A DNA stretch of 64,000 nucleotides from Limnoperna fortunei (GCA_944474755.1 OX104113.1:63322074-63386073), one strand, 5' to 3'; shown: positions 22,769 through 34,926, counted from the stretch's first letter. The notes: a model not told the origin generated them from the sequence alone. Numbers and translations: made by a program.

Positions 22769-23657
22769 TGTGTTGATTTCGATGTGTTAGCACTATTAGA
22801 GTTGAAACAAGTTCTGAACATCAACGATGACCTGGCTGATTATATACATCCACCTCTCATTTTGACACACCTGAAATTGAGAAAGGATTGTCATAGGAGA
22901 GTAATTGAGTTTAAAACACGAGTCCATTGTCAAAACTGTCTCGTGTCGTCAGCTTGTGTTAATTGTCAAACCCCTTTGTTAATTAATCAACGGGTATTTG
23001 TCAAACAATTAACAATTTGATTTAATTATTGTTTCAAGGAATACATATTTCACAAAAAAAGATCATTATTAAAATTGATAAAACACACGCAATAGATGTT
23101 TTTTTAGATATACCCAAAATGCTAGATAAAAAAGAAGAAATGCATTTTTTATAAAGCGCAAATTATTAGTGGAATGACCTCATTTTAATAGAAAATGACA
23201 ATTGGGTGGATTTGGAACCAAAAAAGCATGAGAAAACAATTTTGTTCAAATGTTGACCAAATACTCTGATTTACGTAATTATACAATGACCGACCTAAAT
23301 TTTAATTTTCCTGTACTTTATTCGCATGTAGTACTTTAAGGACGTCGAATCAACAAGAAAATTATGCAATATGTGCGAATTTATATAATTAAGATTCACG
23401 ATACTGTTGATAATCTATAATTTAAAAATGAAACCAAAAAGCGAAATTGTGGAATTCTAATTAAAATTTGTTGAAGATTTGATTTTTCTTACAAATACTA
23501 TTCTTGTAAATTATTTTTTTCCGTGGAACACTAAATTATATAAGAGGAGTAAAATGGCACTCGTTGGAGAATTTTTAACAACAATATAGATTCTTTTTGA
23601 AAAATGTGTGTGGCTCTGAAAAGAACCGTTTTTAGAAGCGTTCTTCATCATCAAACT

Positions 23658-23990
23658 TTAATCGTACATCTCGATGTCTGAAAGTTCATCAGCTACGATG
23701 TCAACTACTTCTCCAAACAGTTCCTGTCTGAGTTCAGCTATAGCCTCCGCTTTCTTATGGGCATAGTCGTAGTACATGTTTCGCATGCCGTCCACGACAG
23801 CTATACGTAGACGAAGTGAATATCTGAACGACTTGTGGTTGTCCTGCTTAGCTTTGTTATATCTCTGTTGAAGAGCATCTAAGGAATAGTTTAGCTGTAC
23901 AATCTGTTCACAAGCTCTTTTAAAGCGTTTCTCGCTGTCTACCAGTGTAGACCTCTTGTTGCTGCATCTTTGTTGTACTTTGGCTTTCAT
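23658..23990 (-). CDS. Copy 20: 110-aa stem-loop-gene protein, consensus (matches copy 3)
   Basis: Consensus protein. Stem-loop at 23612-23627. The upstream linker has the same 194-bp internal duplication as copy 3. Confidence 0.83.
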   Translation of the reverse strand: MKAKVQQRCSNKRSTLVDSEKRFKRACEQIVQLNYSLDALQQRYNKAKQDNHKSFRYSLRLRIAVVDGMRNMYYDYAHKKAEAIAELRQELFGEVVDIVADELSDIEMYD

Positions 23991-24531
23991 TGTGTTGATT
24001 TCGATGTGTTAGCACTATTAGAGTTGAAACAAGTTCTGAACATCAACGATGACCTGGCTGATTATATACATCCACCTCTCATTTTGACACACCTGAAATT
24101 GAGAAAGGATTGTCATAGGAGAGTAATTGAGTTTAAAACACGAGTCCATTGTCAAAACTGTCTCGTGTCGTCAGCTTGTGTTAATTGTCAAACCCCTTTG
24201 TTAATTAATCAACAGGTATTTGTCAAACAATTAACAATTTGATTTAATTATTGTTTCAAGGAATACATATTTCACATAAAAAGATCATTATTAAAATTGA
24301 TAAAACACACGCAATAGATGTTTTTTTAGATATACCCAAAATGCTAGATAAAAATGAAGAAATGCATTTTTTATAAAGCGCAAATTATTAGTGGAATGAC
24401 CTCATTTTAATAGAAAATGACAATTGGGTGGATTTGGAACCAAAAAAGCATGAGAAAACAATTTTGTTCAAATGTTGACCAAATACTCTGATTTACGTAA
24501 TTATACAATGACCGACCTAAATTTTAATTTT

Positions 24532-24919
24532 CCTGTACTTTATTCGCATGTAGTACTTTAAGGACGTCGAATTTTAAGGACCTTTTGACAACAAGAAAAT
24601 TATGCAATATGTGCGAATTTATATAATTAAGATTTACGATACTGTTGATAATCTATAATTTAAAAATGAAACCAAAAAGCGAAATTGTGGAATTCTAATT
24701 AAAATTTGTTGAAGATTTGATTTTTCCTGTACTTTATTCGCATGTAGTAGTTTAAGGACGTGGAATTTTAAGGACCTTTTGACAACAAGAAAATTATGCA
24801 ATATGTGCGAATTTATATAATTAAGATTTACGATACTGTTGATAATCTATAATTTAAAAATGAAACCAAAAAGCGAAATTGTGGAATTCTAATTAAAATT
24901 TGTTGAAGATTTGATTTTT
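24532..24919. repeat. 194-bp internal tandem duplication in linker of copy 20
   Basis: Same duplication as at 3353-3740, displaced 21,179 bp. It is part of the long-range block. Confidence 0.9.
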
Positions 24920-25043
24920 CCTACAAATACTATTCTTGTAAATTATATTTTTCCGTGGAACACTAAATTATATAAGAGGAGTAAAATGGCACTCGTTGGA
25001 GAATTTTTAACAACAATATAGATTCTTTTTGAAAAATGTGTGT

Positions 25044-25059
25044 GGCTCTTAAAAGAACC
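25044..25059 (-). promoter_or_regulatory. Variant stem-loop with UUUA loop (copy 21)
   Basis: Same sequence as the copy 4 variant. It was carried by the block repeated 21,179 bp away. Confidence 0.88.
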
Positions 25060-25089
25060 GTTTAAAGAAGTGTTCTTCATCATCAAAAG

Positions 25090-25422
25090 TTAATCGTACA
25101 TCTCGATGTCTGAAGGTTCATCAGCTACGATGTCAACTACTTCTCCAAACAGTTCCTGTCTGAGTTCAGCTATAGCCTCCGCTTTCTTATGGGCATAGTC
25201 GTAGTACATGTTTCGCATGCCGTCCACGACAGCTATACGTAGACGAAGTGAATATCTGAACGACTTGTGATTGTCGTGCTTAGCTTTGTTATATCTCTGT
25301 TGAAGAGCATCTAAGGAATAGTTTAGCTGTACAATCTGTTCACAAGCTCTTTTAAAGCGTTTCTCGCTGTCTACCAGTGTAGACCTCTTGTTGCTGCATC
25401 TTTGTTGTACTTTGGCTTTCAT
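25090..25422 (-). CDS. Copy 21: chimeric 110-aa stem-loop-gene protein, Q49H and L103P
   Basis: The C-terminal half matches copy 4 (L103P and the UUUA-loop stem-loop at 25044-25059). The markers from base 25270 onward switch to those of copies 5 and 8 (Q49H, silent N51). The gene is therefore a recombinant whose breakpoint lies inside the coding sequence. Confidence 0.82.
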   Translation of the reverse strand: MKAKVQQRCSNKRSTLVDSEKRFKRACEQIVQLNYSLDALQQRYNKAKHDNHKSFRYSLRLRIAVVDGMRNMYYDYAHKKAEAIAELRQELFGEVVDIVADEPSDIEMYD

Positions 25423-26328
25423 TGTGTTGATTTCGATGTGTTAGCACTATTGGAGTTGAAACAAGTTCTGAACATCAACGATGACCTGGCTGATTATATA
25501 CATCCACCTCTCATTTTGACACACCTGAAATTGAGAAAGGATTGTCATAGGAGAGTAATTGAGTTTAAAACACGAGTCCATTGTCAAAACTGTCTCGTGT
25601 CGTCAGCTTGTGTTAATTGTCAAACCCCTTTGTTAATTAATCAACGGGTATTTGTCAAACAATAAACAATTTGATTTAATTATTGTTTCAAGGAATACAT
25701 ATTTCACATAAAAAGATCATTATTAAAATAGATAAAACACACGCAATAGATGTTTTTTTAGATATACCGAAAATGCTAGATAAAAAAAGAAGAAATGCAT
25801 TTTTTATAAAGCGCAAATTATTAGTGGAATGACCTCATTTTAATAGAAAATGACAATTGGGTGGATTTGAAACCAAAAACGCATGAGAAAACAATTTTGT
25901 TCAAATGTTGACCAAATACTCTGATTTACGTAATTATACAATGACCGACCTAAATTTTAATTTTCCTGTACTTTATTCGCATGTAGTACTTTAAGCACGT
26001 CGAATTTTAAAGACCTTTTGACAACAAGAAAATTATGCAATATGTGCGAATTTATATAATTAAGATTTACGATACTGTTGATAATCTATAAGTTAAAAAT
26101 GAAACCAAAAAGCGAAATTGTGGAATTCTAATTAAAATTTGTTGAAGATTTGATTTTTCTTACAAATACTATTCTTGTAAATTATTTTTTTCCGTGGAAC
26201 ACTAAATTATATAAGAGGAGTAAAATGGCACTCGTTGGAGAATTTTTAACAACAATATAGATTCTTTTTGAAAAATGTGTGTGGCTCTGAAAAGAACCGT
26301 TTTTAGAAGCGTTCTTCATCATCAAACT

Positions 26329-26661
26329 TTAATCGTACATCTCGATGTCTGAAAGTTCATCAGCTACGATGTCAACTACTTCTCCAAACAGTTCCTGTCT
26401 GAGTTCAGCTATAGCCTCCGCTTTCTTATGGGCATAGTCGTAGTACATGTTTCGCATGCCGTCCACGACAGCTATACGTAGACGAAGTGAATATCTGAAC
26501 GACTTGTGATTGTCCTGCTTAGCTTTGTTATATCTCTGTTGAAGAGCATCTAAGGAATAGTTTAGCTGTACAATCTGTTCACAAGCTCTTTTAAAGCGTT
26601 TCTCGCTGTCTACCAGTGTAGACCTCTTGTTGCTGCATCTTTGTTGTACTTTGGCTTTCAT
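26329..26661 (-). CDS. Copy 22: 110-aa stem-loop-gene protein, consensus
   Basis: Consensus protein. Stem-loop at 26283-26298. Copies 22-24 are nearly identical units of 1,238-1,239 bp. Confidence 0.83.
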   Translation of the reverse strand: MKAKVQQRCSNKRSTLVDSEKRFKRACEQIVQLNYSLDALQQRYNKAKQDNHKSFRYSLRLRIAVVDGMRNMYYDYAHKKAEAIAELRQELFGEVVDIVADELSDIEMYD

Positions 26662-27567
26662 TGTGTTGATTTCGATGTGTTAGCACTATTGGAGTTGAAA
26701 CAAGTTCTGAACATCAACGATGACCTGGCTGATTATATACATCCACCTCTCATTTTGACACACCTGAAATTGAGAAAGGATTGTCATAGGAGAGTAATTG
26801 AGTTTAAAACACGAGTCCATTGTCAAAACTGTCTCGTGTCGTCAGCTTGTGTTAATTGTCAAACCCCTTTGTTAATTAATCAACGGGTATTTGTCAAACA
26901 ATAAACAATTTGATTTAATTATTGTTTCAAGGAATACATATTTCACATAAAAAGATCATTATTAAAATAGATAAAACACACGCAATAGATGTTTTTTTAG
27001 ATATACCGAAAATGCTAGATAAAAAAAGAAGAAATGCATTTTTTATAAAGCGCAAATTATTAGTGGAATGACCTCATTTTAATAGAAAATGACAATTGGG
27101 TGGATTTGAAACCAAAAACGCATGAGAAAACAATTTTGTTCAAATGTTGACCAAATACTCTGATTTACGTAATTATACAATGACCGACCTAAATTTTAAT
27201 TTTCCTGTACTTTATTCGCATGTAGTACTTTAAGCACGTCGAATTTTAAAGACCTTTTGACAACAAGAAAATTATGCAATATGTGCGAATTTATATAATT
27301 AAGATTTACGATACTGTTGATAATCTATAATTTAAAAATGAAACCAAAAAGCGAAATTGTGGAATTCTAATTAAAATTTGTTGAAGATTTGATTTTTCTT
27401 ACAAATACTATTCTTGTAAATTATTTTTTTCCGTGGAACACTAAATTATATAAGAGGAGTAAAATGGCACTCGTTGGAGAATTTTTAACAACAATATAGA
27501 TTCTTTTTGAAAAATGTGTGTGGCTCTGAAAAGAACCGTTTTTAGAAGCGTTCTTCATCATCAAACT

Positions 27568-27900
27568 TTAATCGTACATCTCGATGTCTGAAAGTTCATC
27601 AGCTACGATGTCAACTACTTCTCCAAACAGTTCCTGTCTGAGTTCAGCTATAGCCTCCGCTTTCTTATGGGCATAGTCGTAGTACATGTTTCGCATGCCG
27701 TCCACGACAGCTATACGTAGACGAAGTGAATATCTGAACGACTTGTGATTGTCCTGCTTAGCTTTGTTATATCTCTGTTGAAGAGCATCTAAGGAATAGT
27801 TTAGCTGTACAATCTGTTCACAAGCTCTTTTAAAGCGTTTCTCGCTGTCTACCAGTGTAGACCTCTTGTTGCTGCATCTTTGTTGTACTTTGGCTTTCAT
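27568..27900 (-). CDS. Copy 23: 110-aa stem-loop-gene protein, consensus
   Basis: Consensus protein. Stem-loop at 27522-27537. Confidence 0.83.
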   Translation of the reverse strand: MKAKVQQRCSNKRSTLVDSEKRFKRACEQIVQLNYSLDALQQRYNKAKQDNHKSFRYSLRLRIAVVDGMRNMYYDYAHKKAEAIAELRQELFGEVVDIVADELSDIEMYD

Positions 27901-28805
27901 TGTGTTGATTTCGATGTGTTAGCACTATTGGAGTTGAAACAAGTTCTGAACATCAACGATGACCTGGCTGATTATATACATCCACCTCTCATTTTGACAC
28001 ACCTGAAATTGAGAAAGGATTGTCATAGGAGAGTAATTGAGTTTAAAACACGAGTCCATTGTCAAAACTGTCTCGTGTCGTCAGCTTGTGTTAATTGTCA
28101 AACCCCTTTGTTAATTAATCAACGGGTATTTGTCAAACAATAAACAATTTGATTTAATTATTGTTTCAAGGAATACATATTTCACATAAAAAGATCATTA
28201 TTAAAATAGATAAAACACACGCAATAGATGTTTTTTTAGATATACCGAAAATGCTAGATAAAAAAGAAGAAATTCATTTTTTATAAAGCGCAAATTATTA
28301 GTGGAATGACCTCATTTTAATAGAAAAGTACAATTGGGTGGATTTGAAACCAAAAACGCATGAGAAAACAATTTTGTTCAAATGTTGACCAAATACTCTG
28401 ATTTACGTAATTATACAATGACCGACCTAAATTTTAATTTTCCTGTACTTTATTCGCATGTAGTACTTTAAGCACGTCGAATTTTAAAGACCTTTTGACA
28501 ACAAGAAAATTATGCAATATGTGCGAATTTATATAATTAAGATTTACGATACTGTTGATAATCTATAATTTAAAAATGAAACCAAAAAGCGAAATTGTGG
28601 AATTCTAATTAAAATTTGTTGAAGATTTGATTTTTCTTACAAATACTATTCTTGTAAATTATTTTTTTCCGTGGAACACTAAATTATATAAGAGGAGTAA
28701 AATGGCACTCGTTGGAGAATTTTTAACAACAATATAGATTCTTTTTGAAAAATGTGTGTGGCTCTGAAAAGAACCGTTTTTAGAAGCGTTCTTCATCATC
28801 AAACT

Positions 28806-29138
28806 TTAATCGTACATCTCGATGTCTGAAAGTTCATCAGCTACGATGTCAACTACTTCTCCAAACAGTTCCTGTCTGAGTTCAGCTATAGCCTCCGCTT
28901 TCTTATGGGCATAGTCGTAGTACATGTTTCGCATGCCGTCCACGACAGCTATACGTAGACGAAGTGAATATCTGAACGACTTGTGATTGTCCTGCTTAGC
29001 TTTGTTATATCTCTGTTGAAGAGCATCTAAGGAATAGTTTAGCTGTACAATCTGTTCACAAGCTCTTTTAAAGCGTTTCTCGCTGTCTACCAGTGTAGAC
29101 CTCTTGTTGCTGCATCTTTGTTGTACTTTGGCTTTCAT
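28806..29138 (-). CDS. Copy 24: 110-aa stem-loop-gene protein, consensus
   Basis: Consensus protein. Stem-loop at 28760-28775. Confidence 0.83.
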   Translation of the reverse strand: MKAKVQQRCSNKRSTLVDSEKRFKRACEQIVQLNYSLDALQQRYNKAKQDNHKSFRYSLRLRIAVVDGMRNMYYDYAHKKAEAIAELRQELFGEVVDIVADELSDIEMYD

Positions 29139-30055
29139 TGTGTTGATTTCGATGTGTTAGCACTATTGGAGTTGAAACAAGTTCTGAACATCAACGATGA
29201 CCTGGCTGATTATATACATCCACCTCTCATTTTGACACACCTGAAATTGAGAAAGGATTGTCATAGGAGAGTAATTGAGTTTAAAACACGAGTCCATTGT
29301 CAAAACTGTCTCGTGTCGTCAGCTTGTGTTAATTGTCAAACCCCTTTGTTAATTAATCAACGGGTATTTGTCAAACAATAAACAATTTGATTTAATTATT
29401 GTTTCAAGGAATACATATTTCACATAAAAAGATCATTATTAAAATAGATAAAACACACGCAATAGATGTTTTTTTAGATATACCGAAAATGCTAGATAAA
29501 AAAGAAGAAATTCATTTTTTATAAAGCGCAAATTATTAGTGGAATGACCTCATTTTAATAGAAAAGTACAATTGGGTGGATTTGAAACCAAAAACGCATG
29601 AGAAAACAATTTTGTTCAAATGTTGACCAAATACTCTGATTTACGTAATTATACAATGACCGACCTAAATTTTAATTTTCCTGTACTTTATTCGCATGTA
29701 GTACTTTTAGAACGTCGAATTTTAAGGACCTTTTGACAACAAGAAAATTATGCAATATGTTCGAATTTATATAATTAAGATTTACGATACTGTTGATAAT
29801 CTATAATTTAAAAATGAAACCAAAAAGCGAAATTGTGGAATTCTAATTAAAATTTGTTGAAGATTTGATTTTTCTTACAAATACTATTCTTGTAAATTAT
29901 TTTTTTCCGTGGAACACTAAATTATATAAGAGGAGTAAAATGGCACTCGTTGGAGAATTTTTAACAACAATATAGATTCTTTTTGAAAAATGTGTGTGGC
30001 TCTGAAAAGAACCGTTTTTAGAAGCGTTCTTCATCATCAAACTTTAATCGTACAT

Positions 30056-30376
30056 CTAGATGTCTGAAAGTTCATCAGCTACGATGTCAACTACTTCTCC
30101 AAACAGTTCCTGTCTGAGTTCAGCTATAGCCTCCGCTTTCTTATGGGCATAGTCGTAGTACATGTTTCGCATGCCGTCCACGACAGCTATACGTAGACGA
30201 AGTGAATATCTGAACGACTTGTGGTTGTCCTGCTTAGCTTTGTTATATCTCTGTTGAAGAGCATCTAAGGAATAGTTTAGCTGTACAATCTGTTCACAAG
30301 CTCTTTTAAAGCGTTTCTCGCTGTCTACCAGTGTAGACCTCTTGTTGCTGCATCTTTGTTGTACTTTGGCTTTCAT
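30056..30376 (-). CDS. Copy 25: truncated 106-aa form (E107 to stop)
   Basis: A single base change (plus-strand CTC to CTA) turns E107 into TAG, removing the last four residues (E-M-Y-D). The rest is consensus and the stem-loop (29998-30013) is intact, now 42 bases after the stop. It is probably still functional unless the extreme C-terminus matters. Confidence 0.8.
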   Translation of the reverse strand: MKAKVQQRCSNKRSTLVDSEKRFKRACEQIVQLNYSLDALQQRYNKAKQDNHKSFRYSLRLRIAVVDGMRNMYYDYAHKKAEAIAELRQELFGEVVDIVADELSDI

Positions 30377-31282
30377 TGTGTTGATTTCGATGTGTTAGCA
30401 CTATTGGAGTTGAAACAAATTCTGAACATCAACGATGACCTGGCTGATTATATACATGCACCTCTCATTTTGACACACCTGAAATTGAGAAAGGATTGTC
30501 ACAGGAGAGTAATTGAGTTTAAAACACGAGTCCATTGTCAAAACTGTCTCGTGTCGTCAGCTTGTGTTAATTGTCAAACCCCTTTGTTAATTAATCAACG
30601 GGTATTTGTCAAACAATTAACAATTTGATTTAATTATTGTTTCAAGGAATACATATTTCACATAAAAAGATCATTATTAAAAAAGATAAAACACACGCAA
30701 TAGATGTTTTTTTTAGATATACCGAAAATGCTAGATAAAAAAGAAGAAATGCATTTTTTATAAAGCGCAAATTATTAGTGGAATGACCTCATTTTAATAG
30801 AAAATGACAATTGGGTGGATATGAAACCAAAAACGCATGAGAAAACAATTTTGTTCAAATGTTGACCAAATACTCTGATTTACGTAATTATACAATGACC
30901 GACCTAAATTTTAATTTTCCTCTACTTTATTCGCATGTAGTACTTTAAGGACGTCGAATTTTAAGGACCTTTTGACAACAAGAAAATTATGCAATATGTG
31001 CGAATTTATATAATTAAGATTTACGATACTGTTGATAATCTATAATTTAAAAATGAAACCAAAAAGCGAAATTGTGGAATTCTAATTAAAATTTGTTGAA
31101 GATTTGATTTTTCTTACAAATACTATTCTTGTAAATTATTTTTTTCCGTGGAACACTAAATTATATAAGAGGAGTAAAATGGCACTCGTTGGAGAATTTT
31201 TAACAACAATATAGATTCTTTTCGAAAAATGTGTGTGGCTCTGAAAAGAACCGTTTTTAGAAGCGTTCTTCATCATCAAACT

Positions 31283-31615
31283 TTAATCGTACATCTCGAT
31301 GTCTGAAAGTTCATCAGCTACGATGTCAACTACTTCTCCAAACAGTTCCTGTCTGAGTTCAGCTATAGCCTCCGCTTTCTTATGGGCATAGTCGTAGTAC
31401 ATGTTTCGCATGCCGTCCACGACAGCTATACGTAGACGAAGTGAATATCTGAACGACTTGTGGTTGTCCTGCTTAGCTTTGTTATATCTCTGTTGAAGAG
31501 CATCTAAGGAATAGTTTAGCTGTACAATCTGTTCACAAGCTCTTTTAAAGCGTTTCTCGCTGTCTACCAGTGTAGACCTCTTGTTGATGCATCTTTGTTG
31601 TACTTTGGCTTTCAT
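31283..31615 (-). CDS. Copy 26: 110-aa stem-loop-gene protein, S10I
   Basis: S10I is shared with copies 27 and 30. Stem-loop at 31237-31252. The downstream element has one change (TCGAAAAGA instead of TCAAAAAGA). Confidence 0.82.
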   Translation of the reverse strand: MKAKVQQRCINKRSTLVDSEKRFKRACEQIVQLNYSLDALQQRYNKAKQDNHKSFRYSLRLRIAVVDGMRNMYYDYAHKKAEAIAELRQELFGEVVDIVADELSDIEMYD

Positions 31616-32522
31616 TGTGTTGATTTCGATGTGTTAGCACTATTGGAGTTGAAACAAGTTCTGAACTTCAACGATGACCTGGCTGATTATATACATGCAC
31701 CTCTCATTTTGACACACCTGAAATTGAGAAAGGATTGTCATAGGAGAGTAATTGAGTTTAAAACACGAGTCCATTGTCAAAACTGTCTCGTGTCGTCAGC
31801 TTGTGTTAATTGTCAAACCCCTTTGTTAATTAATCAACGGGTATTTGTCAAACAATTAACAATTTAATTTAATTATTGTTTCAAGGAATACATATTTCAC
31901 ATAAAAAGATCATTATTAAAATAGATAAAGCACACGCAATAGATGTTTTTTTTTAGATATACCGAAAATGCTAGATAAAAAAGAAGAAATGCATTTTTTA
32001 TAAAGCGCAAATTATTAGTGGAATGACCTCATTTTAATAGAAAATGACAATTGGGTGGATATGAAACCAAAAACGCATGAGAAAACAATTTTGTTCAAAT
32101 GTTGACCAAATACTCTGATTTACGTAATTATACAATGACCGACCTAAATTTTAATTTTCCTGTACTTTATTCGCATGTAGTACTTTAAGGACGTCGAATT
32201 TTAAGGACCTTTTGACAACAAGAAAATTATGCAATATGTGCGAATTTATATAATTAAGATTTACGATACTGTTGATAATCTATAATTTAAAAATGAAACC
32301 AAAAAGCGAAATTGTGGAATTCTAATTAAAATTTGTTGAAGATTTGATTTTTCTTACAAATACTATTCTTGTAAATTATTTTTTTCCGTGGAACACTAAA
32401 TTATATAAGAGGAGTAAAATGGCACTCGTTGGAGAATTTTTAACAACAATATAGATTCTTTTTGAAAAATGTGTGTGGCTCTGAAAAGAACCGTTTTTAG
32501 AAGCGTTCTTCATCATCAAACT
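31283..32522. repeat. Unit of copy 26, duplicated at copy 30
   Basis: Matches 36230-37468 at offset 4,947 bp. Shared markers are S10I, plus-strand AACTTCAACG upstream of the start site, AATTTAATTTAATT, and GGATATGAAACC in the linker. Confidence 0.8.
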
Positions 32523-32855
32523 TTAATCGTACATCTCGATGTCTGAAAGTTCATCAGCTACGATGTCAACTACTTCTCCAAACAGTTCCTGTCTGAGTTC
32601 AGCTATAGCCTCCTCTTTCTTATGGGCATAGTCGTAGTACATGTTTCGCATGCCGTCCACGACAGCTATACGTAGACGAAGTGAATATCTGAACGACTTG
32701 TGATTGTCCTGCTTAGCTTTGTTATATCTCTGTTGAAGAGCATCTAAGGAATAGTTTAGCTGTACAATCTGTTCACAAGCTCTTTTAAAGCGTTTCTCGC
32801 TGTCTACCAGTGTAGACCTCTTGTTGATGCATCTTTGTTGTACTTTGGCTTTCAT
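32523..32855 (-). CDS. Copy 27: 110-aa stem-loop-gene protein, S10I and A81E
   Basis: S10I plus private A81E. Stem-loop at 32477-32492. The linker upstream of it is the first with the perfect TGACGTCA palindrome (33261-33268). Confidence 0.82.
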   Translation of the reverse strand: MKAKVQQRCINKRSTLVDSEKRFKRACEQIVQLNYSLDALQQRYNKAKQDNHKSFRYSLRLRIAVVDGMRNMYYDYAHKKEEAIAELRQELFGEVVDIVADELSDIEMYD

Positions 32856-33260
32856 TGTGTTGATTTCGATGTGTTAGCACTATTGGAGTTGAAACAAGTT
32901 CTGAACATCAACGATGACCTGGCTGATTATATACATCCACCTCTCATTTTGACACACCTGAAATTGAGAAAGGATTGTCATAGGAGAGTAATTGAGTTTA
33001 AAACACGAGTCCATTGTCAAAACTGTCTCGTGTCGTCAGCTTGTGTTAATTGTCAAACCCCTTTGTTAATTAATCAACGGGTATTTGTCAAACAATAAAC
33101 AATTTGATTTAATTATTGTTTCAAGGAATACATATTTCACATAAAAAGATCATTATTAAAATAGACAAAAACACACGCAATAGATGTTTTTAGATATACC
33201 GAAAATGCTAGATAAAAAAGAAGAAATGCATTTTATATAAAGCGCAAATTATTAGTGGAA

Positions 33261-33268
33261 TGACGTCA
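33261..33268. promoter_or_regulatory. TGACGTCA palindrome in linker (representative, upstream of copy 27)
   Basis: A perfect CRE/ATF-type palindrome within AATGACGTCATT. It occurs in the linkers of copies 27-29, 31-38, 40-41 and 43-51. Earlier units and copy 30 read TGACCTCA, and copy 39 reads TGATGTCA. It lies about 360 bases upstream of the predicted start, so a role is speculative. Confidence 0.3.
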
Positions 33269-33758
33269 TTTTAATAGAAAATGACAATTGGGTGGATTTG
33301 AAACCAAAAACGCATGAGAAAACAATTTTGTTCAAATGTTGACCAAATACTCTGATTTACGTAATTATACAATGACCCACCTAAATTTTAATTTTCCTGT
33401 ACTTTATTCGCATGTTGTCCTTTAAGGACGTCGAATTTTAAAGACCTTTTGACAACAAGAAAATTATGCAATATGTGCGAATTTATATAATTAAGATTTA
33501 CGATACTGTTGATAATCTATAATTTAAAAATGAAACCAAAAAGCGAAATTGTGGAATTCCAATTAAAATTTGTTGAAGATTTGATTTTTCTTACAAATAC
33601 TATTCTTGTAAATTATTTTTTCCGTGGAACACTAAATTATATAACAGGAGTAAAATGGCACTCGTTGGAGAATTTTTAACAACAATATAGATTCTTTTTG
33701 AAAAATGTGTGTGGCTCTGAAAAGAACCGTTTTTAGAAGCGTTCTTCATCATCAAACT

Positions 33759-34090
33759 TTAATCGTACATCTCGATGTCTGAAAGTTCATCAGCTACGAT
33801 GTCAACTACTTCTCCAAACAGTTCCTATCTGAGTTCAGCTATAGCCTCCGCTTTCTTATGGGCATAGTCGTAGTACATGTTTCGCATGCCGTCCACGACA
33901 GCTATACGTAGACGAATGAATATCTGAACGACTTGTGATTGTCCTGCTTAGCTTTGTTATATCTCTGTTGAAGAGCATCTAAGGAATAGTTTAGCTGTAC
34001 AATCTGTTCACAAGCTCTTTTAAAGCGTTTCTCGCTGTCTACCAGTGTAGACCTCTTGTTGCTGCATCTTTGTTGTACTTTGGCTTTCAT
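33759..34090 (-). pseudogene. Copy 28: pseudogene with frameshift and nonsense change
   Basis: A 1-bp deletion near 33916 shifts the frame after residue 58, so the product ends after 62 residues. Independently, codon 89 is TAG (plus strand CTA near 33830). Promoter and stem-loop (33713-33728) remain. The same double lesion occurs in copies 33 and 36. Confidence 0.87.
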
Positions 34091-34764
34091 TGTGTTGATT
34101 TCGATGTGTTAGCACTATTGGAGTTGAAACAAGTTCTGAACATCAACGATGACCTGGCTGATTATATACATCCACCTCTCATTTTGACACACCTGAAATT
34201 GAGAAAGGATTGTCATAGGAGAGTAATTGAGTTTAAAACACGAGTCCATTGTCAAAACTGTCTCGTGTCGTCAGCTTGTGTTTATTGTCAAACCCCGTTG
34301 TTAATTAATCAACGGGTATTTGTCAAACAATTAACAATATGATTTAATTATTGTTTCAAGGAATACATATTTCACATAAAAAGATCATTATTAAAATAGA
34401 TAAAAACACACGCAATAGATGTTTTTAGATATACCGAAAATGCTAGATAAAAAAGAAGAAATGCATTTTATATAAAGCGCAAATTATTAGTGGAATGACG
34501 TCATTTTAATAGAAAATGACAATTGGGTGGATTTGAAACCAAAAACGCATGAGAAAACAATTTTGTTCAAATGTTGACCAAATACTCTGATTTACGTAAT
34601 TATACAATGACCGACCTAAATTTTAATTCTCCTGTACTTTATTCGCATGTTGTACTTTAAGGACGTCGAATTTTAAAGACCTTTTGACAACACGAAAATT
34701 ATGCAATATGTGCGAATTTATATAATTAAGATTTACGATACTGTTGATAATCTATAATTTAAAA

Positions 34765-34926
34765 ATGAAACCAAAAAGCGAAATTGTGGAATTCCAATTA
34801 AAATTTGTTGAAGATTTGATTTTTCCTACAAATACTATTCTTGTAAATTATTTTTCTCCGTGGAACACTAAATTATATAACAGGAGTAAAATGGCACTCG
34901 TTGGAGAATTTTTAACAACAATATAG
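34765..34926 (+). other. Possible relic reading frame, 53 codons, linker of copy 28
   Basis: An ATG-initiated plus-strand frame beginning M-K-P-K-S-E-I-V-E-F and ending at TAG. In most units it is broken after ten codons (GAATTCTAA) or frameshifted in a T-run. It is open only here and at 40947. It lies beyond the processing sites of the neighbouring gene and has no visible promoter. It could be a decayed gene or chance. Confidence 0.2.

Larger units (their letters stand above)
21180..25269. repeat. Long-range duplicated block, right copy
   Basis: Second copy of the block at 1-4090, exactly 17 units (21,179 bp) away. It brings the 16-bp-deleted linkers, the 194-bp internal duplication and the UUUA stem-loop with it. 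Its right end falls inside the coding region of copy 21. Confidence 0.9.
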
